In this document: positions 52,787 through 62,377 of the stretch, one piece after another
How positions within the stretch are numbered: the stretch's first letter is position 1
How the letters are laid out: each line of letters starts with the position of its first letter
DNA from: CAWHOW01 sp963831005
GTDB lineage: Bacteria; Bacteroidota; Bacteroidia; Bacteroidales; CG2-30-32-10
Assembly: GCA_963831005.1 (NCBI GenBank)
Contig: CAWHOW010000042.1
Coordinates: forward strand, 62,001-126,000
DNA: 64,000 bases
Reading direction: 5' to 3'
The notes under the pieces: model-generated
The model's input: only the letters and a program-made list of their open reading frames with translations
Databases searched by the model: none
Told to the model about the DNA's origin: nothing
Position numbers and translations under genes: made by a program

Positions 52787-54748
52787 ATGAAAAATATCTT
52801 CTTCGTATTTACCTTTATTTTCTTGCTATCTTCTTCATTATGCATGTCACAGAGGGATAATTATAAATATACCACCAAATCAAAGAAAGCCATTAATGCT
52901 TACGAAGAAGCTACCAGGCAATATGACGTTTATAATTACAAAGATGCACTGAAAGACTTGGATGATGCTATTAAAACGGATGATAAATTCATTGAAGCAT
53001 ACATGTTGAAAGGAGACATTTATGCCAATGAGAAGAAATATGATAAGTCAATTGAAAATTATAAGAAGGCTATTCAGATTGACCCTTATTTCTACTCAAA
53101 TAACTATATGAATGTTGGACTGATGGAATTGCTTGCAGGAAAATACCAGGATGCTAAAAAAGATCTTGAAATATACGACAACCTGAAAAATGTTAATGTC
53201 ATTAATAAAAAGCGTGCTGAATACATGCTTAAAACATGTAATTTCTGTATTGACGCCATGAACCACCCTGTACCTTTTAATCCGGTCAACATGGGAGATA
53301 GCATTAACACAAATATGAGTGAATACCAGCCTGCCATCACTGCTGATGAACAAACGCTTGTATTTACAAGGCTCGTTCCACGTGGCCCTGAGTATGAAAA
53401 TAGTGGTAATCCGAACCAGGAAGATTTTTATATCAGCCATAAAGTTAATGATAGCATATGGAGCAAAGCAGTGTCTATGGGGCCTCCTATGAACACGCCG
53501 GGAAACGAAGGCGCCCAATGTTTTTCACCTGACGGGCAATATCTTTATTTTACTGCCTGCGATCGTCCCAGCGGTTACGGCAGTTGTGATCTTTATTATT
53601 CCAAGAAAGTTGGTGACCATTGGGGAGTTCCTTTAAACATGGGTGCAACAGTCAATTCTTCTAACTGGGATTCGCAACCTTCCATCTCGTCAGATGGTAA
53701 AACATTATACTTCACCAGCAACCGCCCCGGTGGAAAAGGTGGCATGGACATCTGGAAAACTATCAAGAACGATAAAGGTGAATGGACGGCTCCTGTGAAT
53801 CTTGGAGATTCCATTAACACAGATAAAGACGAAATGGCACCTTTTATTCACCCCGATGATCAAACTTTATATTTCGCTTCTAAAGGCTGGCCCGGTATGG
53901 GAGGCTTCGACATTTTTTATTCGAGAAGAGACACTTCGGGAAAATGGAGGAAGCCTGTTAATATAGGTTATCCTATCAATACAGCTGCCGATGAATGTTA
54001 TATGATAGTAAATTCAAAGGGCGACCTGGCTTATTATGCCTCCGATAAACCGGGAGGAAAAGGAGGAATGGACATTTACACTTTCCCGCTATATGATAAA
54101 GCCCGCCCTAAATCTGTTACCTATATGAAAGGAAGAGTGTTCAACAAGCTTACAAAGCAGAGTCTTGAAGCAAAGTTCGACCTGATTGACCTGAAAACTG
54201 ATAAGACCGTAATTGAATCTACTTCTGACCCTGTTACAGGCGAATTCTTTGTTTGCATACCCACTGAAAAGGATTATGCCCTGAATGTTTCCAAAGATGG
54301 CTTCCTTTTCTATTCCGAAAACTTTACATTGAGCGGAGTACATTCTAAAACAGACCCTTTTATCAAAGATATTCCCCTGCAACCCGTGAAGGTCGGGGAG
54401 ATTGTGGTACTAAAAAACATATTTTTCAATACCGACAAGTATGATCTGAAACCTGAATCCACAGCAGAACTTGAAAAACTTATAGACCTGCTTAAGAAAA
54501 ATCCTTCGATGAAAATTGAGCTCAGAGGTCATACCGATAATGTGGGCGAAGTGAACTATAACCAGGTACTTTCTGAAAACCGCGCCAAAGCTGTTTACGA
54601 TTACCTTATTGCTCATGGCATAGCAAAGGAACGACTTACCTTTAAAGGCTACGGGCAAACCAAGCCCATTGATACAAACGATACCGATGCAGGCAGAGCT
54701 AATAATCGCCGTACAGAATTTAAAGTGCTTGATACATCAGGAAAGTAA
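52787..54748 (+). CDS. OmpA-family protein with TPR and PD40 repeats
   Basis: 653 aa. Signal peptide (FVFTFIFLLSSSLCMS), TPR units (40-150), WD40-like PD40 repeats (DGKTLYFTSNRPGGKGGMDI, DDQTLYFASKGWPGMGGFDI) around residues 190-430, a carboxypeptidase-regulatory-like domain, and a C-terminal OmpA domain with LRGHTDNVGEVNYNQVLSEN and RRTEFK. The same architecture as PorE of the T9SS, so it may be a peptidoglycan-anchored envelope component. Confidence 0.9.
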   Translation: MKNIFFVFTFIFLLSSSLCMSQRDNYKYTTKSKKAINAYEEATRQYDVYNYKDALKDLDDAIKTDDKFIEAYMLKGDIYANEKKYDKSIENYKKAIQIDPYFYSNNYMNVGLMELLAGKYQDAKKDLEIYDNLKNVNVINKKRAEYMLKTCNFCIDAMNHPVPFNPVNMGDSINTNMSEYQPAITADEQTLVFTRLVPRGPEYENSGNPNQEDFYISHKVNDSIWSKAVSMGPPMNTPGNEGAQCFSPDGQYLYFTACDRPSGYGSCDLYYSKKVGDHWGVPLNMGATVNSSNWDSQPSISSDGKTLYFTSNRPGGKGGMDIWKTIKNDKGEWTAPVNLGDSINTDKDEMAPFIHPDDQTLYFASKGWPGMGGFDIFYSRRDTSGKWRKPVNIGYPINTAADECYMIVNSKGDLAYYASDKPGGKGGMDIYTFPLYDKARPKSVTYMKGRVFNKLTKQSLEAKFDLIDLKTDKTVIESTSDPVTGEFFVCIPTEKDYALNVSKDGFLFYSENFTLSGVHSKTDPFIKDIPLQPVKVGEIVVLKNIFFNTDKYDLKPESTAELEKLIDLLKKNPSMKIELRGHTDNVGEVNYNQVLSENRAKAVYDYLIAHGIAKERLTFKGYGQTKPIDTNDTDAGRANNRRTEFKVLDTSGK

Positions 54749-54781
54749 GGCTTTGAGTTATTAAAGCTTTCGAAGTCAGAA

Positions 54782-55528
54782 CTACTTCATCAATATCTTC
54801 TTCCAGTCGGGGTTAAGGAATTTGCTGATGTCAGCATACTGGTATTCCAACTTATAATCGGGGCCTAAGCCCTGAATGACATGCGGGAAATCGCAATCAT
54901 CATGTATCTCAAGCTTAGCATCTGACAATGAAAACTGTTTCAGCGATATTGAATTGATACATTCGCTGTCAACAATTTCAAGAGCAAACTGGTAGGTCGA
55001 AGTATCCATGGTGCTCTTGGCAAGTTCGTCCTTTATCTCTTTTTTATAATCGAGCAAAACTTCTGTTTTTTCCTTAAAGACCATGTCCTCGAAATCCTTC
55101 TTCTTATTGCTTATCAATATATCATACATGGTGATTTGTTCACCTGTGGTAATATTGAAATTAAAGTACGCGCTCCAGCCTGTACAATAAGCCCCGCAGC
55201 CTATAATATTCAGGGTGATGGAAAGAACATTGCTTTTGTTGAATGAAACATCATACCCCAGGCTGTACAAATTATCATTGGCGGCTTTGTCGATAGCCGT
55301 ATCGAACGAGTTATGCCAGTTCTCGGTATCGGCAAATGCTGCAATAAGCTGAGTATTTATCTTCATGCTTACATCTTTAGCATGAGCAATAATCACAGGA
55401 AATACCACTGCCGGCTCATTAGTGCCGGTGTACCATTTGGTGGAATCGCGCTTTATTTCATTAATCTTTACCGACTGCCCTATTGCAAATGTGCTTAACA
55501 GGATAAACAATATGGTTAGTTTTTTCAT
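54782..55528 (-). CDS. Secreted protein, DUF4163/DUF3298-like
   Basis: 248 aa with a signal peptide (LTILFILLSTFAIGQ). The body has an early block on internal Ser/Asp residues, a CGAYCTGWSAYFNFN stretch and a C-terminal CDFPHVIQGLGPDYKLEYQY resembling DUF3298-type (RsiV-like) domains. Function unknown. It converges with the OmpA gene. Confidence 0.65.
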   Translation of the reverse strand: MKKLTILFILLSTFAIGQSVKINEIKRDSTKWYTGTNEPAVVFPVIIAHAKDVSMKINTQLIAAFADTENWHNSFDTAIDKAANDNLYSLGYDVSFNKSNVLSITLNIIGCGAYCTGWSAYFNFNITTGEQITMYDILISNKKKDFEDMVFKEKTEVLLDYKKEIKDELAKSTMDTSTYQFALEIVDSECINSISLKQFSLSDAKLEIHDDCDFPHVIQGLGPDYKLEYQYADISKFLNPDWKKILMK

Positions 55529-55588
55529 TCTTTACTATTAATTGGCGAAGTTAAATATTCTTTATACTGAATTGACAAACCCATATCT

Positions 55589-55987
55589 TCACTCCTTCAC
55601 TTTAACCGAGCCGGCACAGGCATCGCCCTCGTCAATTCCTTCGAGCCACTGTTTTAAGGTGGCTATGCGCTCAAGCGTTAGTTGAGTTAAATAGATTGCC
55701 CAGCACATAGGCTGGATGGTGCCGTAATAGCCGGGCTCCCTATCGGGATACTTCATCTTCATCTCCGCATCACGGAACTTTACCCATATCTTTTCAGAAG
55801 CTATAAGACTTTTGGTGAAGGCGGTATCATCCTTATAATCATTCAATATTCTTTTATACGTTAGGTTCAGCTCCGAATCTGCTTCCACGTAGTTTTTGGT
55901 CTGAATATCGTTCAGCTCAAGCTGTGTTTGCGCATAAGAACAGCTAAGCGAGAAAAGAAAGATGATAAGAATTAAGAGTGTTTTCAT
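55589..55987 (-). CDS. LprI-family (DUF1311) secreted protein
   Basis: About 132 aa, signal peptide (LLILIIFLFSLSCSYAQ). The core DSELNLTYKRILND, SLIASEKIWVKFRDAE and CWAIYLTQLTLERIATLKQW matches lysozyme-inhibitor LprI-N domains. ATG at 55987 or 55996. Periplasmic, may bind lysozyme. Confidence 0.85.
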   Translation of the reverse strand: MKTLLILIIFLFSLSCSYAQTQLELNDIQTKNYVEADSELNLTYKRILNDYKDDTAFTKSLIASEKIWVKFRDAEMKMKYPDREPGYYGTIQPMCWAIYLTQLTLERIATLKQWLEGIDEGDACAGSVKVKE

Positions 55988-56060
55988 AATGTTCATAGAT
56001 TAATTATATTCTAATAGTTGCGAGTTACTAAAACCATGCCAAGAAGTGTTGTAACCTATT

Positions 56061-56498
56061 TCAATCTTTCAAAAATTTAATAGTTAATGAATCATACACC
56101 GCGACTTTTCGCCCATGGCACTTACCGGGTTTCCACTGTGGCATCACTTTCAGAATGTGCATCGCATTTATAAATGCTTTTTCCCAGTCTGGAAGTTGGA
56201 ATGTCAAATCCCCTACCCTGAAATCAGTGAGGCGACCGTCGGGCTTAACGATGAACAGCACTGTAACAGCCCCTGTCATCGCAGGATTAATTTTCAGGCT
56301 TTTTCTAACACTGTCAATAAACTTGTTTTCGGCAACTTCCCCACCAGGAAATTGAGGAATCGAATCAACTGCCATATAAACCGATGTGTCGGTGCTGGCC
56401 TGTATGCAGGTATTATTAAAGTTATGATTGCCCTGGCAGAAAGCAAGGCGGAAAGTAAAAATAAAAGCACAAATTAAAAGCAGCTTAAACCGGTTCAC
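56061..56498 (-). CDS. TonB C-terminal-domain protein
   Basis: 145 aa, GTG start, signal peptide (LLLICAFIFTFRLAFC). A TonB_C-like domain with DSIPQFPGGEVAENKFI, GAVTVLFIVKPDGRLTDF and MPQWKPGKCHGRKVAV. These secreted stand-alone TonB domains are common in Bacteroidota; the partner is unknown. Lies in a run of small secreted proteins on the minus strand. Confidence 0.85.
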   Translation of the reverse strand: MNRFKLLLICAFIFTFRLAFCQGNHNFNNTCIQASTDTSVYMAVDSIPQFPGGEVAENKFIDSVRKSLKINPAMTGAVTVLFIVKPDGRLTDFRVGDLTFQLPDWEKAFINAMHILKVMPQWKPGKCHGRKVAVYDSLTIKFLKD

Positions 56499-56611
56499 AG
56501 TAGATGATTATAGTCGCAAAGATACTACTCTTTATTTACAAAATTAAAAAGCCAATCCGGATAAATGCGGCTTGTTGATTGACTGCTGTTTTACTCGTAA
56601 ATTGTAAATCA

Positions 56612-57205
56612 TTAGTCCTTCACACACCGCACTGAAAAACCATAGTCCTTGCTGAAGTAGTAGTTCCGGTTCGACTCGCAATCGTCAAATTTCAGATATC
56701 GAAGCCATGCTGATTTGTCGTTGCTCTCGGTAGCCGACCAGAAAAATGCGAACCTTCCCATAAGCCCCGACTTGAGCATGTTTATGTAGCCGGCAGGCAG
56801 CGCCGAAAAGCCGCTTGTATTGGTTGCGCCGGTATTGGGGTTGTCCCAGCCCGTGGTCAATTTCATTTTGCCGCCAGCAATGCTGTCACCGCCAAGGAAT
56901 TTTATTAATATTGTCCATTCGGCATCGGTGGGCAGATGCCAGCCCTGGGGAGCAACAATAAGTGCTGTTTCCCAGTTGTAAAGATAGCCGTACTTTGCCA
57001 CATTGTTAATATCGTTATCGTAAACCCAGCTCCCCTTTCCGGCATCGTAGGCCAGGTTCTCAGCCATCCATGTCTGCGTGCCTATTTTCACTGTTTTGTA
57101 TATTTTGCCATCGCGCTCATCCTTGAAAGTGCCTGTTAACTGAGCTGCCGAATTCAGGGCAACAGCCAGTAGCGTTGCCATTATAAACAGGGATTTGTAT
57201 TTCAC
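56612..57205 (-). CDS. FISUMP-domain secreted protein
   Basis: About 197 aa. GTG at 57205 gives MKYKSLFIMATLLAVALNSA, a good signal peptide. The domain has IGTQTWMAENLAYDA, YGYLYNWETA, PQGWHLPTDAEW, and FWSATE, the Fibrobacter succinogenes major paralogous domain pattern. Role in the envelope unknown. Confidence 0.88.
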   Translation of the reverse strand: MKYKSLFIMATLLAVALNSAAQLTGTFKDERDGKIYKTVKIGTQTWMAENLAYDAGKGSWVYDNDINNVAKYGYLYNWETALIVAPQGWHLPTDAEWTILIKFLGGDSIAGGKMKLTTGWDNPNTGATNTSGFSALPAGYINMLKSGLMGRFAFFWSATESNDKSAWLRYLKFDDCESNRNYYFSKDYGFSVRCVKD

Positions 57206-57415
57206 TTTTTTTAATCTCAACAACTGAAAGCTATTATTTAGTATCAGATTTTTCCCCGCTAACCTGCCTCGCCGGTATGCCGATAGCTATTCCGCGGACA
57301 TTATAAAGCTGTTCTTTTTAACCCTCAAATATACTTCTTTTCTAATTATCAAGAAAAAGGAATGACTACTTAATCACAATAATAATTGTTTAAACCATTA
57401 AACATTATATATCAT

Positions 57416-58000
57416 TCAAAATAGATTCAGCATTTCATGTATCTTCAGCACCTGCGGAATAACAAGGCTTTGGTTGTCGTTAACAATGACAAATTGGGAC
57501 TGGGGGATAATTTCGCTTTCGGGCTTCTGGTGCTGCATGCGTGCACGCACTGCCCAATCAGGGATATTGTCGCGCTTCATGACTCTAGCTAATCGAAGTT
57601 CTTCGGGAGCAGAAACCACTATCATACTGTCGAATAACTTGTCAAAACCGGTATCGAACAATATGGCCGATTCCATAAGAACGTAAGGCTCGGCACTGTA
57701 ATCTGCCAGCCATTGCTCGTAATCCTTAATAAGGAGGGGATGCACTATGCTGTCAAGCCTGTCAAGTTCCATTTTCTGGGCAAAAACTTTGTCGGCAAGC
57801 TTTTTCCTGTTGATCTTGCCGTTTTTATCAAACACTCCCCTGCCCCATGCTTCCATAACATGCTTTAGTACTTCCTCCTTTTCCATAATATGCGCGGCTT
57901 TTTCGTCGGCATCATAAACGGGAACTTCCAGTGTTTCGAACACCCGCGCCACCACCGATTTACCGCTGCCTATATTTCCTGTAAGACCTACTTTGAGCAT
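57416..58000 (-). CDS. coaE: Dephospho-CoA kinase
   Basis: 194 aa. P-loop GLTGNIGSGKS (5-15), VYDADEKAA, HPLL and RDNIPDWAVRARM match CoaE, the last step in CoA synthesis. Its start overlaps the YbbR-domain gene stop by one base. Confidence 0.95.
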   Translation of the reverse strand: MLKVGLTGNIGSGKSVVARVFETLEVPVYDADEKAAHIMEKEEVLKHVMEAWGRGVFDKNGKINRKKLADKVFAQKMELDRLDSIVHPLLIKDYEQWLADYSAEPYVLMESAILFDTGFDKLFDSMIVVSAPEELRLARVMKRDNIPDWAVRARMQHQKPESEIIPQSQFVIVNDNQSLVIPQVLKIHEMLNLF

Positions 58001-58995
58001 TATTTTATCAGTATGTATTCAACCTTTTCGGGTTCAACCTTCTCGATCTTCACAAATGGCGGGCATTTCACAATTTCTACCTTCATCTTTTTCTGCTTTT
58101 CAGCCATCGCCTTAGTAATATCCGCCTCAGCACTGAACATATCGGCTTTTACATTCTTGTAATTGCTAAGCGATACAAGAAAGGTGATCTTCACTTTCGC
58201 AGGAAAAGTCTTCGGAATATAATTGATTTCAGTGTTCACCACTGTTACCGGTATGTTCAGGGTATCCTCAGTGAACTTATCCACAGGGATGCTTATTTTA
58301 ACCTGAGCTGGCTCCATTTTAAGCTTTGCTTCATAGTATTGACGGGCAAAATAAACAGTGATATTCTGGTTGTTGCTGATATCTTCAAGGTTCTTTTCAG
58401 CGGCTTCGATAAACTTAATGGTATCTACTATTTCTTTCGTGCCGGTAACCTTTACGTACTTAGGCTCGCAATCAATAGCTCCTGCAAGCTGGTACTGACT
58501 GGCAAAGCTAACATGTATGTTCGCCCTGACAGGCACTCTTTTGCTGAAAGCTTTCTCCATGCGGAAATACACGGTGTCGGGGTTGATGGCTGTAATGTTA
58601 TTGCTAAATCCAATTTGCCCTTCAACAATCTGTGTCAGGTCGGAAGTGGTAATGTAGAACTCAGTCTTCGAGCCTTTCTTCTTCTTCAGAAGAGAAGAAA
58701 CATCAATGTTTATGGTGCCGGGCTTATAGAACATGGTGTTCGAGAATATGCGGAAGCCTTTTGTCTTCAGATGCACTATGAACACGGAGTCGGGCTCGTT
58801 AACTACCACTTTATCGGCAGGGAGATTGGTGTAAACAATATGATACCGCTGTATTTCCTGGTAATCGCGGGCTAACTTTATCAATGTCCAGAAGCAGGAT
58901 GATAGAATAATGCATATAATAAAGGTATATACCTTTCTGCGGAAGCTTATCTTCCTGTTACGCTTGTCATGGTCGGGCTTACTCTGGAGAGCCAT
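58000..58995 (-). CDS. YbbR-domain membrane protein
   Basis: 331 aa. One N-terminal membrane helix (FIICIILSSCFWTLIKLA), then repeated YbbR-like beta domains of about 80 residues (KRVPVRANIHVSFASQYQ, LNIPVTVVNTEINYIP). YbbR proteins can regulate diadenylate cyclases (CdaR). Next to coaE, yajC and nusB, a conserved order in Bacteroidota. Confidence 0.88.
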   Translation of the reverse strand: MALQSKPDHDKRNRKISFRRKVYTFIICIILSSCFWTLIKLARDYQEIQRYHIVYTNLPADKVVVNEPDSVFIVHLKTKGFRIFSNTMFYKPGTINIDVSSLLKKKKGSKTEFYITTSDLTQIVEGQIGFSNNITAINPDTVYFRMEKAFSKRVPVRANIHVSFASQYQLAGAIDCEPKYVKVTGTKEIVDTIKFIEAAEKNLEDISNNQNITVYFARQYYEAKLKMEPAQVKISIPVDKFTEDTLNIPVTVVNTEINYIPKTFPAKVKITFLVSLSNYKNVKADMFSAEADITKAMAEKQKKMKVEIVKCPPFVKIEKVEPEKVEYILIK

Positions 58996-59103
58996 CGTAA
59001 TAGTGCTTTACTGCTATAAACTGCTGGTTATGCTTGTACGTCCAAAAACAAAACCCACGCAAACAATCCTGATTGCGCTTAATTTATGGTAGAAAATAAA
59101 TGC

Positions 59104-59442
59104 TTACTTGTTCTCGCCCAGAAGTTCCGGGTTGGTACTCGATGCTACAGCGCTCTTTTCTATCCTTAGCCTGCCCTGACCTTCGGTTTCAATAGTAAAT
59201 GTGGTATCCTGTACTTCAACAATCTTACCATGTATCCCACCGATGGTTATTACTTTGTCACCCTTCTTTAACGCTTCCCTGAATTTCTTCGCTTCTTTGG
59301 TGCGCTTTGTTTGCGGCCTGATCATGAAGAAATAAAATACAACGACTATAAGCACAAGGGGAATAATCATTCCGAATGGACTGCCGCTTTTGCCGTCTGA
59401 CTGACCGCCCATCATTAAAACTACTGTAAGTAAATGTGTCAT
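59104..59442 (-). CDS. yajC: Preprotein translocase subunit YajC
   Basis: 112 aa with one membrane helix (MIIPLVLIVVVFYFFMIRPQ) and the YajC tail KKGDKVITIGGIHGKIVEV. Accessory subunit of the SecDF complex. Confidence 0.95.
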   Translation of the reverse strand: MTHLLTVVLMMGGQSDGKSGSPFGMIIPLVLIVVVFYFFMIRPQTKRTKEAKKFREALKKGDKVITIGGIHGKIVEVQDTTFTIETEGQGRLRIEKSAVASSTNPELLGENK

Positions 59443-59463
59443 AAGAAAAATGTTTATTAAATA

Positions 59464-59946
59464 TTAATTATCGGTTTTGTTTGCGTCTTCAGCCACCTGC
59501 ACCATTGCCTTGATGCTTAGGATTTTTGTGTTAGGTTGTGTGTTTGCTATCAATGTAACTGTCTTCGATTGGAATCCTTTCTTGCCTTCAGAATTAAATT
59601 TAACATCAATTGTTCCTTCGCCATTGGCAGGAATTGGAGTTTTTGGGTAATCGGCTATAGTGCATCCGCAGCTTCCGTGTGCATCGGTAATTACAAGGTC
59701 GGATTTACCTACGTTTTTAAACTTAAATGCGTAAGAAACTTTTTCGCCTTGCTGAATCTTACCAAAATCGTGTTGTTCTTCAACAAACTGAAATTTCGGT
59801 AAACTTGATGTGTCACCTTTACCATCAGCAGTATTAGGGTTATTCACCACATCACCGGGTATGTTCGACTGGTTGCCGTTTTTACAGGAAACAGCAAAAA
59901 GAATAGCTATAGCTGCTATTCCTGATAGATTTAATAAGCGTTTCAT
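59464..59946 (-). CDS. DUF1573 lipoprotein
   Basis: 160 aa. Lipobox-like IAILFAVSCKNG (Cys about 21) and a DUF1573 Ig-like domain: HDFGKIQQGEKVSYAFKFKN, GSCGCTIADYPKTPI. Probably anchored in the envelope; function unknown. Confidence 0.93.
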   Translation of the reverse strand: MKRLLNLSGIAAIAILFAVSCKNGNQSNIPGDVVNNPNTADGKGDTSSLPKFQFVEEQHDFGKIQQGEKVSYAFKFKNVGKSDLVITDAHGSCGCTIADYPKTPIPANGEGTIDVKFNSEGKKGFQSKTVTLIANTQPNTKILSIKAMVQVAEDANKTDN

Positions 59947-60220
59947 CTGTTTATTTTTTTTGTTTTATAAAGGTTGGATGGAATATGCCATGAATAATGA
60001 AATCGGATGTTGTTAACTTTATTGCTCATGGTTATTTCATTTCTATTCCTTTTTTTATTGAATTTGCAAAGATACTAAATTATTAAAACGCAAATTTTAT
60101 GCAGTTGGCTTTTTCCAGTCTCCAGTCTTCAGTTGGCAGTCTTCAATTCCATCTTCATTGTTGACTGCTGACTGCCCACTGTTGACTTATTACTCTTCAC
60201 TGTTTTCCAGCTTTCTCTAT

Positions 60221-61162
60221 TTACATCAAACCCCGCCCTGTTTTATGAATAAGATCGTTCCTTTTAAGGTCGGCAATTATTTTATCAAGCATACCATTTA
60301 TAAATATGCTGCTTTTGGGAGAGCTGTACATTTTGGCAAGATCGATGTATTCGTTTAATGTAACTTTTACAGGAATAGAGGGGAATTCCATAAATTCGCA
60401 AAGCGCCATTTTCATCAGCATTACATCCATAAGGGCTATACGGTCCAGTTCCCAGTTCAGAGCCTTATCTGAAATTATTTTATCATACTTTTCGGAGCCC
60501 ATAATGGTTTTGCGAAACAAATCTATGGCAAATTCCCTATCTTCATCATCAAGCTGCCATTCAAGGTCGGTAAATGTTTTATCAATTTCTGCTTCTTTGC
60601 TTGAGCGAATTACTTTTATAAGAATCATGTTCACTATATCGATATCATCAACCCAGAAGATGCTTCTTTCTTCGTAGTACTGCATTAGTGGAGGGAAATC
60701 GACAATGAACTTTTTAACCAGTGTGGCTACAATTTCCTTATCTTTTTCGAAACTATCTTCGGATTCCAGGTATTTTTCGTATTCGCTGCTGGTTTTGAAA
60801 TTAGTGAAGGCGCGACGGGCTATTTCGTTCTCGCCTATCCATGAAATACTTCTTTTTTTATATAGTTCCTGAAGGGTAGCGCTTTTCGATAAGGCAATAA
60901 GAAAGCGGTTTTCGAGAAAGCGGGTGTTGGGGTTTAATTCTTCTTTGGTAGGGATATGCTTATGTTTTGCATCTTCACTTTGTTTCCCGGCAGTTTCGTA
61001 TATTTCGTTGATGAATAAGAGCTGGTAAAGAAACAATTCGTAAAACCTGCTGATGCTAAGCATTATTTCTTTTTCTCCCGCGCCGATGCTATCGAAGCTG
61101 GCATTGAAATATCCATACAATGCCTGCATTACTTTTATCCTTATATGCCTTCTGCTTAACAT
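60221..61162 (-). CDS. nusB: Transcription antitermination protein NusB
   Basis: 313 aa, the long Bacteroidota form. N-terminal RRHIRIKVMQALYGYF, and a C-terminal NusB core EWQLDDEDREFAIDLF, VKVTLNEYIDLAKMYSSPKS. Binds boxA RNA with S10 in rRNA antitermination. The upstream 1.2 kb is free of genes. Confidence 0.95.
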   Translation of the reverse strand: MLSRRHIRIKVMQALYGYFNASFDSIGAGEKEIMLSISRFYELFLYQLLFINEIYETAGKQSEDAKHKHIPTKEELNPNTRFLENRFLIALSKSATLQELYKKRSISWIGENEIARRAFTNFKTSSEYEKYLESEDSFEKDKEIVATLVKKFIVDFPPLMQYYEERSIFWVDDIDIVNMILIKVIRSSKEAEIDKTFTDLEWQLDDEDREFAIDLFRKTIMGSEKYDKIISDKALNWELDRIALMDVMLMKMALCEFMEFPSIPVKVTLNEYIDLAKMYSSPKSSIFINGMLDKIIADLKRNDLIHKTGRGLM

Positions 61163-61455
61163 ATCATACTTTTTTTATCTTATGGCGACCTCTATAATGT
61201 ACTAAAAATTAATCTCTAAATTCTAATTTCTAAACTCTAAATAATATCAAAGCTTCAAATTTCAAACTTCAAAACCCAAGCCCCAAGTGTTTTTTCTGGT
61301 ACTTTCAATTTGGGGCTTGAGATTTGGAATTTATTTAGCATTTAGGGTTTAGCGCTTAGGATTTTAAAAGAACAGGTTTTAGAAGCTCCCTTATATATAA
61401 TGAACGCTTATTCTATTGCGGACAAATGTATATATTTTATTCAATGACAGGCAAA
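61163..61455. other. Non-coding, decayed repeat
   Basis: AT-rich with inverted TTCTAATTTCTAAACTC / ATTTAGGGTTTAGCGC segments similar to the interior of the MITE, so probably a decayed relative. No gene. Confidence 0.5.
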
Positions 61456-61463
61456 AAATAAAT

Positions 61464-62063
61464 ACTGCTTATCCACTTCGTTCAAGTAAAATGAAATATA
61501 AATAGATTACTATAGGGGACTTCTAATAATTCTTAAAAACAAATTCTAATTTCTAAACTCTAAATAATATCAAATAAACAAATTTTAATGTTCAAAACCT
61601 TTGCTAATTCAATGTTTGGTGCTTTTCTCATTTGAATTTTGAAATTATTTAGAATTTAGGGTTTAGTGCTTAGGATTTTAAAAAACAAAATTTTTAGAAC
61701 CCACCTATAAATAGATTACTATATAAAAAGATTAAAAACGTGAAATTAAGTTTACCACATAGTATCATAGGTACATAGGCTTCACATAGATTCAATAAGG
61801 ACGATGAAGCAATTGGTATTATCGGGCTATGTGTTTTACTATGTTTCTACTGTGCCTATGTGGTAAAGTAAACTTGTTTAAATCAATAGTTCGGTAATTT
61901 TTTTAATAAGATGATACTTTTCAGGGCTAAAGCCCCATATTTGAAGGCCGTTTGCATAACCCCAGACTTAAGTCTGGGGTTACTGATAAATCCCGCTAAT
62001 ATTGGGGACTTTAGTCCCATACTTTAAAAATTTACCGAAGTATTGTTAAAGGAGATAAGCAGT
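61464..62063. mobile_element. MITE copy 2 (inverted relative to 134-558) with nested insert
   Basis: Ends ACTGCTTATCC (61464) and GATAAGCAGT (ending 62063), perfect target duplication AAATAAAT (61456-61463, 62064-62071). About 400 bp match the reverse complement of copy 1 almost base for base. A second small element of about 165 bp (61882-62046) is inserted near the right end. Confidence 0.92.
61882..62046. mobile_element. Small REP-carrying element nested in the MITE
   Basis: Absent from copy 1, where the flanks are continuous. Ends are TCAATAGTTCGGTAATTTTT and AAAAATTTACCGAAGTATTG, imperfect inverted repeats, with TTAAA at both borders. The inside carries the triple hairpins also seen at 38565-38665: the 24-bp palindrome is at 61958-61981 and GGGACTTTAGTCCC at 62005-62018. 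Confidence 0.8.
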
Positions 62064-62105
62064 AAATAAATTTATAACTCATGTTAAGCAATAGCAATAT
62101 AAATA

Positions 62106-62192
62106 GATTCCTCACTTCATTTCATTGCGTTCGGAATGACAAACAGAGCATGTGGGAAAAGGGGAAAAAGAGGATGAGGAATCTTCATTCCA
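62106..62192. repeat. GATTCCTCACTT dispersed repeat
   Basis: GATTCCTCACTTC...GTTCGGAATGACA then GATGAGGAATC in inverted sense; the same family as the outer arms at 49536-49692. Function unknown, probably a REP-like repeat. Confidence 0.6.
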
Positions 62193-62312
62193 TTATGTTT
62201 TAGTAACATCAATCAAATAATATTTTACCGCATTATAACCGAAGGATAAACTGATAATTTATTCAAACCAAATTACTTTTTCATTCAATAATATATTTTT
62301 TTGTCGAATTAT

Positions 62313-62345
62313 TTGTTCTTTTTAATAATTTTATAACTATCTTTG
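62313..62345 (+). promoter_or_regulatory. Bacteroidota-type promoter of the DUF3276 gene
   Basis: TTG (62313-62315), 22 bases, TATCTTTG (62338-62345). The ATG is 33 bases further. Confidence 0.7.
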
Positions 62346-62377
62346 CTGAAAGTATAATGAATTAAAACATTTTGCTC

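Noticed and set aside
134..62063. A 61-kb composite transposon bounded by the MITE pair
   Set aside because: Each MITE has its own perfect 8-bp target duplication, so they inserted separately.
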